NCBI GenBank assembly: GCA_022376465.1
Contig: JACDTU010000015.1
Span: 434,001-498,000 of the forward strand
Direction: 5' to 3'
Origin: Cubamyces lactineus
Lineage: Eukaryota; Basidiomycota; Agaricomycetes; Polyporales; Polyporaceae
Length of the DNA stretch: 64,000 nt
In this document: in pieces, positions 22,845 to 33,319 of the stretch
How the letters are laid out: every line of letters starts with the position of its first letter
Position numbering within the stretch: position 1 is the stretch's first letter
Translations under genes and position numbers: made by a program
Notes under the pieces: generated by a model
Seen by the model: the letters and a program-made list of their open reading frames with translations, nothing else
Databases searched by the model: none
Told to the model about the DNA's origin: nothing

Positions 22845-24069
22845 ATGAGTCAGTAAATCATCACTCGATGTCGAAAATGTAACTCAATGTGCCACAGACG
22901 CGGAGTCGCTCGATGGCCGTCTGCTCTTCGCCATCCCTAAGAAGGGTGTGTATGGGCAAACCTCTAGTTATGGATCTTCCCTGATGTGTGCCTAGGGAGG
23001 TTGCACGAGAAGTGCCTAGAGCTCTTGGCTGGTGAGTAAAGTCATCCTCGCAGCTCCGTTCTGCGACTAACATACCCAAGGTGCCGACATCCAGTTCAGG
23101 AGACACCATCGCCTAGATGTTTGCCTTGTCAAGAACCACAATATCGCACTGTTAGTCTTTCTTCAGATCCACCCTCGAAATTTCCTGATGTGCATTTTTG
23201 TAGCGTCTTCCTCCCTGCAGCCGATATCCCCTCCTTCGTAGGCAAGGGAAACGTTGATCTCGGCATCACCGGTCAAGATGTCATCCTCGAGGCCAACATG
23301 CAAGCGCACGTTACGGAGGTTCTCAAGCTCGGCTTTGGAAAGTGTGCCCTCCAGGTACAAGTCCCAGAAGCAGGTCCTATCAAGACGGTAGAAGACCTGG
23401 CGGGCAAGCGCGTCGTGACCAGCTTCGAGGTCCTATCCGGACAGTACTTCAAGGAGCTGGATGATCGGTTACAACTTGTGGAAGACAAGCGGACAAAGAT
23501 CGAGTACGTTGGCGGGAGTGTGGAGGCAGCATGTTCATTAGGGTTGGCGGACGGCATCGGTACGTCTTCACACACATGTCCGTTAATGCGCGAACTGAAG
23601 GCTCATTGCCGCGCTTCCGTAGTTGACCTCGTTGGTGAGTTCATCTCCCCTTTATATCAACGACTCGTGTCTCACGACATGCCCAGAATCTGGAGACACG
23701 ATGCGCGCAGCGGGCCTGCACGCAATCGCGACCTTGCTCCAGACCGAGGCCGTTCTCATCAAGTCCAGCACACCTAAACACCCGGCTCTCGAACCCCTGA
23801 TCAACCTCATCACGAGCCGTATAGCTGGTGTCGTCGCGGCAGGCAAGTATGTAGTCTGCGAGTACAACGTCCTGCGTGAACGCTTGCACGCGGCGACCGC
23901 GATCACCCCCGGGCGCCGGGCGCCGACTATCAGCCCACTGGAAGACGAGGCGTGGGTGGCGGTGAGCTCGATGGTGGAAAAGAGCAGAGTAGCGGACGTG
24001 ATGGACGAACTGGTGAAGATCGGCGCGGAGGACATCTTGATTTTCAACCTCGACAACTGTAGAGTATGA
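22845..24069 (+). CDS. HIS1: ATP phosphoribosyltransferase (histidine biosynthesis, step 1)
   Basis: Catalyses ATP plus PRPP to phosphoribosyl-ATP, the feedback-controlled first step of histidine synthesis in the cytosol. Resolved exons end at 22945, then 22996-23031, 23081-23150, 23204-23559, 23623-23634 and 23687-24069. Motifs are GRLLFAIPKKG, VFLPAADIPSFVGKGNVDLG (HisG core), KRVVTSFEVLSGQYF, ESGDTMRAAGL (PRPP loop), TPGRRAPTISPLEDEAWVAV and the C-terminal FNLDNCRV, which matches the fungal HIS1 end. The 23623-23634 exon is only 12 nt and supplies the VDLV part of the VDLVE motif. The 5' end is uncertain: the first coding frame has no ATG. A splice ATGA/GTCAGT...CCACAG from 22845 would give MNAESLDGRLLF, but the donor is weak. 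The catalytic part is complete. Confidence 0.93.
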
Positions 24070-24575
24070 TGGTGTATAGACAGACCTTTGTAACATTGTA
24101 ACGCTCATTTTCAAACCGCTCGCGAAGGTATTGATGCAACAGTGACGATCGTAGTGCCAGGATACATTCACGAAACCGGGAGCCCTTCGCGGGGCGCGCG
24201 CGAGGGAAGTTCAAGCTTTTTGGCGCGACGCTTCCGAAAAGGGCAAAGGCAAGTTGTAGGTGGCTGTGGGGATCGGCGGCACTTGCGCTTTGCGGCTGCG
24301 CACCGACATGCGAATGACTCTTGAATCTGTACCACCACCCGGAACGCGTGCTTACTGCAGACCCGCATAACCAGGATCATCAGCGGAGTGCCTTCCGATC
24401 CTGAACGTCCTTCCGTCGTAAGCCCGCCGTATTTTCGTTCGTATGGCAATTCATGGGCTATACTTGGATCCCAAGAACACTTGGCTGACCACGACTTCTG
24501 CATATAGTTCTATCGGAGAGGCCTCCGTTATAAAGCCCGAGACGGGGCACGACGATCACGCATTTTACCCGTACG
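24070..24575. promoter_or_regulatory. Region between HIS1 and the calpain gene
   Basis: About 500 nt between two same-strand genes. A GC-rich palindromic stretch GGGGCGCGCGCGAGG lies near 24192. No further gene is supported. It should hold the HIS1 3' UTR and the calpain promoter. Confidence 0.35.
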
Positions 24576-27500
24576 ATGCCTCCGCAAGGACCAGACGTTA
24601 CGCCACAAGAAGCAGAGGTATATATACAGAGCCGGCATAGGGGTATGATTAACGTCCCGGATAGACGCAGTATTCCAAGGCTGCCAACGCAGAGCTCGCT
24701 AAGGATTATGACCGAGCCTTTCGTCATTACGTCAAGTCAGCGGAGCATTTCTTGCTGCTCAGTCGCCAGGCGACGGACGACCGTCTACGGACGCTGTACC
24801 GTACTCAGGCAGCCAAGGCGTTAGAGCGAGCGGAGAAGATCAAAGCCATCAAACAGGACGTCCGGCCCGCCGTCAAGAACCCATTCTCTTCAGGTTAGTC
24901 GCTGACCATGCCCCTTTTCATCAACAACGTATCTGAACCACGATATACGCGCAGGTGAACAGCTTTATGTGCTGCAGAAATCATCCCTCGTGAACCAAGG
25001 GTTCTTCCCTCTGTGGGATTCCTCCGACAGACCGTCGCCGCCGTCAGAGTGAGATATGCTCGTATTACGAGCTGACGGGAGGCATCACTGACGCGTCATC
25101 AGGCAGCCTCCGCTCTCTGTGGAGCAACAGAAATATGGCGCCACCTGGAGAAGACCGAAGGACGGCCAATACCGTGTCTGTTCTGATTCCTCAGTACTCG
25201 CGCCGCAGGATGTCGCTCAGCATATCGTCTCAGACTGCTCCGTATGTGGCGCGGTGGCAGTTTGCATAGATCATCATCGACGATTTGGCTCGAAGGTAGG
25301 CTAGTGAGCGATTAATCCACGAATAATCTCACATCGAGTGATAGTTGATTACCGACTCTCTATACCCGCAAGACGCACGCGGAGTACCATATAGGTCTAA
25401 CACTGGGCAGTACGAGTTCCGAACACTGTACAATGGAGCCCATCGACGTGTAAGTCCTTGTAATCGCAGTCTCATTGTTTGCGAATCCTCTAATGCGGTG
25501 GCGTTCTGGGTCACTTGGGCAGATCAGTAAGCCATCATATGCGTGTCGCCTACGAATGCCGACTCAGATTCGTGACATCCACTAGGTTTTGACGATCAGA
25601 TGCCGACTCATCCTGACGGTACACTCATGTGCATGTCAGCGGGTGGGAATGGGCAGCTATGGCCGTCTCTAGTCGAGAAAGCGGTAAGGCTCCTAATAGC
25701 TTTTCGTATCGCCTCGTTCATGAGTTTTGCTAGTATATGAAGCTCGCTGGAGGATACGACTTCATCGGCTCGTACGTGCTCCATTTCGTCATTGCATGCA
25801 CTTACACTTACAACCTCACAGTGATTCGAGCACTGATCTCCAGTATGTCAACTCACCTCGTAGGGAGAATATGTGCATTCACCACTTTGCAGTGCTCTGG
25901 CGGGCTGGATCCCAGAGCATATTGACGTGAAGAGGCGTGTAACTAAATTCTATTGATTCCTGACATGTCCTGATACGTAGGGTTCATAGCCCAGAATTTC
26001 AAGCTGAGAAGACATGGCAACGTCTGTCAATGGGCTATCAGGCTGGTAAGCATTCCCTATCATCACCTCCGCCCCACCTCTAAAGGTCTATAGGTGACTG
26101 CGTTCTGACCCTCGGTACGGGGGAGCGAGTGCCAAGCTCCAACGTACCCATTAGCCTTCTCCCCGTGCATTGTTATGCAGTCATTGGTAGGTGGCGCCTA
26201 CATCTCACATAGACATTAAATGACGGCATACGTAGGCGTTAGCGAGGAAGATTACCGCCGCCTCACTATCTTCGATCCCTGGGTGCGATCTGTGGATGGG
26301 AACAGCGGCGATAAGGTGAACGCCAATCGTAAGTTCGTTCGTGTTGACCGATATGGACAATCGCTGATGAAGGGTAGGCGTCATCGAGATCTCGTGGGAA
26401 GAAGTGTGTAACCTCTTCGACGGAATTTACCTCAGCTGGAGTCCCCGAATATTCGAGCATCAGCTCTCTTTTCACGGGTAAGTCGTCATATTCCTGCGAT
26501 TATTTCCTTGGTTATGGCTGGATGCTGACCGGCTTGGTCATTGAACAGCATATGGAAACGAGAGAGCACAAAGGGTACCGACACAGGTCAGATACACGAT
26601 AATCTAATCCGTGCATCGTTCTCACAACCGCTCAGCGGCGCATTTCCGCGTGCAAGTCCAGTTGGAGTCTGTCAGCGGCTCGCAGGAAAGGCAGTCTGTG
26701 TGGTTGCAGCTGACACGTCACATCAGGAGTCATCGCAGCGGCGCCGAATACATTTCTTTGAGCGCGCAGAATAGCATGGGCCTTGGAGCAGTCTCCACCA
26801 AAGAAAGTCTATCTACAAAGGCATGTGCATATAGAGAATTCGGTGTGCGGGGTGCTGAACACTATCCAGGGACAATACACCAACGTCCCACATGTGCTCG
26901 TGCGTACAACGCATGGCGTGGTGATTAACCAGTAGCCTGATCTAAGCGCAGGTTCGATCTTCGATTTCTGCAGATGAGCCTCTGACCTTGATAGCCTCAT
27001 ACGAGGGCGAGCGTGACGATGTTGGATTCACATTGACCGCATACTCCAATGTAAAGCTCTCATGGATGCATTCCCTTGCGAACCCCCCATATGCCAAAGA
27101 AGTACGTGATTCGAAGACTGTACTATCCACGTGCTGAACGCGACGGCGCACAGATCGAAGGCGCATTCACTCACAAGTCCGCAGGCGGCAATCATACGTA
27201 CCCTACATATTACCTCAACCCTCAGTACTTCCTCCGTGTCCATCCACGAACAACACAACGCGGCTCGCGCGATGCCAAGGCGGACCTCTTTATATCTCTA
27301 AGTGGGGATAGACAGATCCCGATGAATGTCACCCTGGCCTGGTCGCAGGGCGAACGTATCAACGAGTTGGTATCCTGCTCTGCTACGTGGTCACTCACAT
27401 TGACGAGGCCTGTAGACTTGGCCATAATGATTTGGCACTCTCCTCGGGACCGTACAGCTACGGATACGCCCTTGCATCGGGCCGCGTGCCTCGTGAGTGA

Positions 27501-28172
27501 AGGAGCTGATCGCTTACAAGGAAATCAGAATGGCTTACTGAGTACCCAGCTGGCGATTACACCCTGGTGGTGTCTGCGTTCGAGCCCCGACACATAGGCA
27601 AATTCGACCTGCGCGTGGAAAGCTCTGAGAAGTTCGAGATCACGCCCATCCTGCGAGAAGGCGCAGGTATGTTTAGTCAGACGCTCAAGGGGCAATGGTA
27701 CGCCGTCTTCCATTCTGCCTTGCACGTTATCTGAGAAGACTCGCTAGGACACGCGAGAATGCAGCTGGTGGACCGAGTTTCGGTAATTATCCCGCTAACC
27801 CAACGTACGAGTTACATGTTCCCTCCCTATCGCAACTGCAGTATGTCTCCGCTGCTATCCTTCTTCATCGCCTCTTGATCTATCAGCGACGTTTGCAGGT
27901 TCCGGCTACAACTCACAAAACCATCGCCTGCCGCTTCGCTCAATCTCACAATATTCAATGCTGAAACGACGTCCGTGTCAGGAACCCATCTCGCTACCTC
28001 GGGCCCATATTCAGATGCAATATCTGGCGTGGTGATACAACAGACAACGTTCCAGCCTGGACGATACCTGCTCGTTCCGTCGACATATAACCCCGGGATT
28101 TTAACAGACTTCGTCTTAATCGTCTACAGTACAGTTTCTGGTGTACGAGTACTTCCTTCAGCGCGGCCTTGA
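24576..28172 (+). CDS. RIM13: Calpain-like cysteine protease, PalB/Rim13 type
   Basis: PalB/Rim13 cleaves the PacC/Rim101 transcription factor on ESCRT-III-decorated membranes in ambient-pH signalling. The gene has many exons (first 24576-24617, second 24671-24893, last ending at TGA 28172) and codes for roughly 800 aa. Order: an N-terminal MIT domain (EYSKAANAELAKDYDRAF), then the C2 peptidase, then two beta-rich domain-III-like modules with GQYTNVPHVLVR and YTLVVSAFEP. The catalytic Cys is in HIVSDCSVCGAVAV and the His in LLPVHCYAVI. The position normally Asn in NPW is Asp here (LTIFDPWVRS). Downstream blocks SWEEVCNLFDGIYLSW and FHGIWKRE match the family. Exon edges near 25440-25590 and 25935-25990 are tentative. 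Neighbour RIT1 converges from the other strand, 30 nt away. Confidence 0.9.
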
Positions 28173-28202
28173 TGACTCTCCAGTTGTATTGTATAACATG
28201 GG

Positions 28203-29966
28203 TCATTTGCGACGGAAAGCAGGCGACGAAAGGAGGAACTCGTTGACGCGTTTGAGGGTTACACGGGACGGATTTGCTTCTGGCCGGCTAGAGATGATCC
28301 ACTGCAGCCGCGTTTTGATGGAATCCTTGCTAGGGTTCCCTGGGAAAACCTGATGAGCGAACAACTCAACGGATGTCGGATGAGTGTTCAATGAAGCATT
28401 ACCTGTCAAACTCGTGCCGTCATCTTTGACGAGAAGTTCACCGTGGTCATCGAAGAAGAGCTGCAGCGCAGCAAGGACGACGCCAACACTCGCGTCCTTG
28501 CCAGAGTCGCAGCAGACGCATACGCAGTCGCCCTTGGACAACCGTCCCTTGATATAGCGAGTGGCTTGTGGCACGACGCTCTGCAGGAACAAAATCTGAT
28601 CTTTCTTACCTTCCGCCATTCTGAGGCGGAGTATGTAATCCGGGCATGGAGTACCAGAGGCGTCGCCTTCGCAGGTCGATGCAACATTTGCCGATATAAC
28701 AATATAGGAGATATTACGTTCGTCGCCTGGGAGCATTCTGGGAAGATCGACAGGCATATCTGGAACAGCTCCGATGAGAAGTCGTCCTCCAACCGCGCTT
28801 ATAGGAGTCGGTGGGCTCTTCCAGGTTTCCGAAGCTTCTTGAGACCTCGACGCGGCGACCACCTGAGCGACCACGGAAGGCAGTTCGTCACGGTCGCAAC
28901 GTAGCAGCCTTTCCTTATTCTGCCAGAAGAACTGTGGATTTAGGCCCTAGAAATCGTTGTCAGCGGCACGCACATTCATCACCGCATATCCCTTACCATT
29001 CCCCATAGTTCGTGATCGTCACCCGACCCTTGCACGTAGGAAAACCCGTTGGAACGTCTTTCCATGCCGTCCTTCACCTGCTTCGATGCGGAGACGCAGA
29101 TGACAGGCAGGCAAGCCAGCTCGTCGTCGTCGGGTAGTTGGGGGAATACTGACGTAGATGGGGTGAGCCATAGCGGTCTTAGTGGGAGTGGAAGCGAGGG
29201 AAGGGTGTAGGAGGATTTCTGGGCAAGATGTTTAGCAGGTTGATCTCAAATGCTCTTCAAGAATATGACCCACCGCCAACGCTGCAGCCCATTCATCTAA
29301 ACGAGCCTCAATCTGGACCCGTTCCTGTTCACTCACGGCGATAGGCGGACAGTAGAGTTCGACATCCCAGTCCTCTTTGTCGGGATGTGCGAGTGCTACG
29401 GCGCGATTGATAACGGCACACCAGATCGGTACCGTCTTTGAGAGCGCATCTGGAATACGCTTTCCGGCCCTTGTAGAATCTACGAGGATGATTCTGCAGA
29501 ACGCTGTCAGTGCAGTTCGAGACCCACAGACGCATGCGTACCCTCGGTTCGCCACGATGATGGGCAGAAGGTGCAGGTTTGGTCGTCTCAGGTTGAAGCT
29601 CCAGTTACCGAAATGACCGTCGGTAGACTTGAAGTACGCAGGGACATTGGTAGCCTATATCACCATTCGTATCAAAATATGTCCTTTCGCCGTCTAGCCT
29701 GGATCCTCACAATCTCCGGGTCCACATACCAGGCTCCGCATCGCAGATTCGCTACCCCTAACGTCAGCACATATAATGCGCACAGAAACAGTGAACCTAC
29801 GCAGTATGGGAAGCTTTGGATAGGCATCACGGACTTGTTGCACAAACTGCACATCCTCATGGATGGAGTGGAGGCGGTTGTATATGTCCAGCGACTCTTT
29901 CCGGACGTAAGCAAGAGCCTGCGCGCTCGCTTGGCGTATATCAAAGTCAATTTCCGGTGCAGGCAT
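28203..29966 (-). CDS. RIT1: Initiator tRNA phosphoribosyltransferase
   Basis: Rit1 adds 2'-O-ribosyl phosphate at position 64 of initiator tRNA-Met, keeping it out of elongation. Minus strand, start ATG 29966 (MPAPEIDFDIRQAS), several introns, roughly 500 aa. Conserved blocks in order: YVRKESLDIYNRLHSIHEDV, NLRCGAWYVDPEI, AYFKSTDGHFGNWSFNLRRP, IILVDSTRAGKRIPDALSKT, VPIWCAVINRAV, CVSASKQVKDGMERRSNGFS and YVQGSGDDHELW. The C-terminal phosphatase-like fold has CCDSGKDASVGVVLAALQL and IISSRPEANPSRVTLKRVNE. All segments expected for the family are present, so the gene looks intact. The stop at 28203 is 30 nt from the calpain stop, so the two 3' UTRs must overlap. Confidence 0.94.
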
Positions 29967-30015
29967 CTTCCCAACTCGGAATTTCGATATTTTGTTGTGA
30001 TATTCTGAGGAGGGA

Positions 30016-30342
30016 CTAGGCGTTCACATTCGCATAAAGGACATCATAGTGGTCGCTGAATACGGCTGTGGCTTTGATTACAATAGGGAAGTCGCCGTCC
30101 AGTTCATCTAAGACAAGGGAGTTAGGGCATTCATGAATTCTTCGCGGGTGTAGAACAATAAGACCCCAGATACTTACACGATTGTAGAACCTATGCTGAC
30201 GGTAGAGGTGCAAGAGGGCCGGTAGTAGCTCGACACAAGCGGAACCTCGGGCGCCTGTCAAACTGAAGTGTGAATGCCCGTAAAGGAAGGCGACTAAGAT
30301 CAATTGGCACAACAGGTATGGCAATCCGTAGCATGAATACAT
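30016..30342 (-). CDS. Small unidentified open frame, probably spliced
   Basis: A minus-strand frame starting MYSCYGLPYLLCQLILVAFL has an N-terminal hydrophobic stretch that could be a signal or anchor. A GTGTAAGT donor and CTTAG acceptor (about 70 nt) would join it to a second part rich in charged and aromatic residues (ELDGDFPIVIKATAVFSDHY), stopping at 30016. The product would be about 85 aa. It sits between the coiled-coil gene end (30362) and the RIT1 start (29966), leaving almost no room for its own promoter. I do not recognise it. It could be a real small gene or chance coding within UTRs. Confidence 0.25.
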   Translation of the reverse strand: MYSCYGLPYLLCQLILVAFLYGHSHFSLTGARGSACVELLPALLHLYRQHRFYNRVSIWGLIVLHPRRIHECPNSLVLDELDGDFPIVIKATAVFSDHYDVLYANVNA

Positions 30343-30361
30343 CTATTACAGGATCACGAGA

Positions 30362-32529
30362 TCATTTTGAGTTCCACTTTTCCACAAAGGCAACTAGTTT
30401 CCGTTTATCTCTGCTGCTCGGCTCCGATTCCTGGCAGGGATCAGTTCAAGCGTCTCCACACTTCGAGCATTACGATCTGACCTTCTGTAGACGCGATGCT
30501 TCTTTCCTCAACACCTCGCCATGTGAGAGGGCATCGTCTCTAGCAGCCGCCTCTTCTGAACAAGGTGCAAATGGCGCTGACGTGTTCAGAGGCGAATTCT
30601 CGTAGGTGACATTCAAGAGTGCAGCACGACTCTTGGAACTGTGACGCGTGAACGACTCGTGGTCAATGGGCGCAAGCGACCGACATAAAACGACATGTAC
30701 GCACAGTTCATGCAGGTGGCCCGCCAGTCTCGAAGCCCATTCTACTTCTGATTTGCGCACAGAGGCCGACTTATCGGCGAGAGAGGCCAGCTCGATCTCC
30801 ACATCTGATTGATCCAACAAGACGGTAGGTCTATCCGTACGCGAGCCTGAGACCCTGCCACTCAGCAAGATCCATAGTCTAGACAAACCAAACTTGTCAC
30901 TTACGTAGGAGCCTCTTGAGAAGATCTATGACAGCGACTTCGAGGTATCGATTAGGATCTTCTGGGACTCGTATCTGGTCCGAGTCATCTCCGTCAGCAC
31001 GTCGTACATCCTCGACGACGTCGTTGATGTCCTCCAGTTCCTCGATCAGGGCACTGATAACGACCTCCGCCTCGACCGCCGAGGTATTGCGTGAGTGCAG
31101 AACATCATAGCACCGCTGTAGTCGAGGCAGAAGCTTATCTCGGAGGTCATTTGAGGCCTAAATTGCGAAAAGACTCAGTGGCGTCCCTGCTGATAGATAC
31201 AGATAGGCACTGACGAGATCGAGGCCACGCTCCTGGTGTGCGAGAAGTGAGACACGATCTATAAGTCCAGCACGCTCAAGTTCGACCTTCACGTCAGGTA
31301 CAAGGGACAGCGTTAGAGTACTGTTCGTTGTCTCCCTGTCACCTGGCTGCGACTCGGATTGGATCAGGTGCTCGAGGCTTTCCGTGTCGTTCTGCGACAG
31401 TAGCTTGATTCTGGTGGTCATTCTCCCTAGCTCGTCCTCGTAGGAAGCAGCGATTAAGCTTGAAGCATTGGTCGGGTCAAGCTGAAACTTTCGGAGCCGC
31501 GAATCCAACATCGTAGCATGTTCCTGTAGGGCCAGGCCCTCTGGCAATGTATCGTATGCATCATCAAGGACCCGATGGAGCCGCTCGACTGTCTGCGTGA
31601 CAGCAAGTCGCCCGCGTTCGAGATGCGCTAGCTCCGACCTGAGAGTGTAGATACGGTTCTTGTCTAGCCCAGTGATAAGCCATCAAGGTCGTCAGCAGTA
31701 AGGTCTCTACATACCGTGTCCAGACGCATTCTCAAGAAGATTACCGGCCTTCTCTGTGCAAATTCCAATCGTGTTATCGGCCTGCGTGCATAAAAGTGAG
31801 TAGGACGAAGGGTATGTGCGAATATAATGAATACCTGGACAGACAAATCTGCGAGCCGTCGCTGCTGCTCTTGGATGATCTCGTCGGCCGCTATGAGATC
31901 TTGTTGGCTAGCGTTGATGGATGCTTTGAGCCGCTTCGTCTCTGACCTGATAGATTTCAGTACCATGCAAACGTATGGAGCAGTAGACTTTACTTCGCGC
32001 CCTCGTTACGACGCTTCAGACGCGCTGCTCTAGCTTGAAGCAGTTCCGCTTCATGCTCCAGAGAGGTTGCACGAAATCTACAGACGTTGATTCAGCACGC
32101 TTCGTTAATTCAAAGCCACACGTCCCAACCTCAGAGTTGATGGGGGTTCATAAGCCGACGAAGTAGAGTTTCCTGGTAATCCTTCAGAGGCGTGATTGGC
32201 CAACGCGGATAATCTGAAGATGTTAGCTTTGGCATGAGAACGGCCATATTATCCGCACATGCTACGTACATTGACGACTCGTCTTCGTAGAGAGAGATGG
32301 GACTGACGATGGCCTGGAGCGCAAGGTCTTGTGAATCCTCTATGATTCGATTGGCGATAGAAGCTGCCGGGTGACTAGACTCGCCATCGACTATATGCAT
32401 TTGATTAGCCAGCCATTCGAGCAGCCTCTTTCCTGCCGGAATATCGGCAGCCCATGCTATATGATCTTCCGCGAGTTCTAGTCCGCCAAGATGGGCCAAT
32501 AGGTTGATTGTCTCTGTAAGTGCCGCCAT
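30362..32529 (-). CDS. Coiled-coil protein, possibly augmin subunit HAUS3-like
   Basis: Minus strand, proposed start ATG 32529 in a good context (CACGCGATGGCGG). It reads MAALTETINLLAHLGGLELA, then EDHIAWAADIPAGKRLLEWL, which resembles the N-terminal domain of HAUS3, a component of the augmin complex that seeds branched spindle microtubules. The remainder is heptad-like coiled coil over several exons: SIRSETKRLKASINASQQDL, HLERGRLAVTQTVERLHRV, DSRLRKFQLDPTNASSLIAA. A final exon spliced across 30430-30480 ends DKRKLVAFVEKWNSK and stops at 30362. Estimated length is 550-600 aa. The family call rests on one N-terminal motif and on coiled-coil architecture, so it is tentative; a generic coiled-coil or SMC-like protein is the alternative. 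Confidence 0.55.
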
Positions 32530-33319
32530 CGCGTGGCAGTAGTCCTGGGGCTGCAATTGTGAAGGTGCACTGGCAGGTGGGTTAGCCACAACGACCAACT
32601 CAGAAGTTCTAGCATTTCTCAGTACGAGTAGTTCTATGTTGGCTTACCTACGCTTAGTTTGAACGTTTCGAATTTGTGTATCCTCTCCTGGAATGTACCA
32701 ACACCACTCTAGCAGCTAACGCCGTGGAGTGTCGGAGAGCGTCGGTGGCCAAGGCGCTAACCGCAAGTCAATTAGAACCATTAGCGCCCGTGTTTCTTTG
32801 TTACAGGCGCTTCACGTCTCGCTCAAAGTTAGACACTACTACACATTCTTGAGGATCCGTGCTATGCTCTGCTGCGCTTCATCGAACACTCGGTCTCCTT
32901 GAGTCGAGCGGACTTGGTATCCTGTCGAGAGCTCGGACCGCAAGACACGCCGTGGGACGATTCGCCCGCACGGATCAATTGCTACCACTGCAGCTCGTAT
33001 TGCGAAAGACCTAGTCTCCGGATCCGAGTCTCGAGTTCACGCCAGAGCTCAGACCTTTTAAGCACAATGACTGTTGATCTACGAAGACCTGGGTGCCTTA
33101 GGGCTTACGACAATCCGGATCGTCCGCAGGCGCAGTTGGAGCGTTGGTCATGATATGCCACGCGACCGGGTGATGCAGCATACATGTGCCCGATATATTA
33201 CATAGAGATGTGCCCGGCAGCTCCTCACAGTTCACTAGCCGGAACAGGCTAACTAGTGCTCCCCGTTAGATAAAAACAGTGTAATCCGATCATCAATGCC
33301 GTAGTGCCCGCGCAAGCTC
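32530..33319. promoter_or_regulatory. Divergent intergenic region
   Basis: About 790 nt between the minus-strand coiled-coil gene and the plus-strand DUF6533 gene. An 84-codon open frame at 32899-33153 has no recognisable feature. A segment near 32740-32770 superficially looks like a tRNA D arm but no B box or cloverleaf follows. Both promoters should lie here. Confidence 0.4.

Noticed and set aside
32730..32800. tRNA-like D-arm string (GTGGCCAAGGCGCTAACC)
   Set aside because: No B box or T arm follows and no cloverleaf can be closed.
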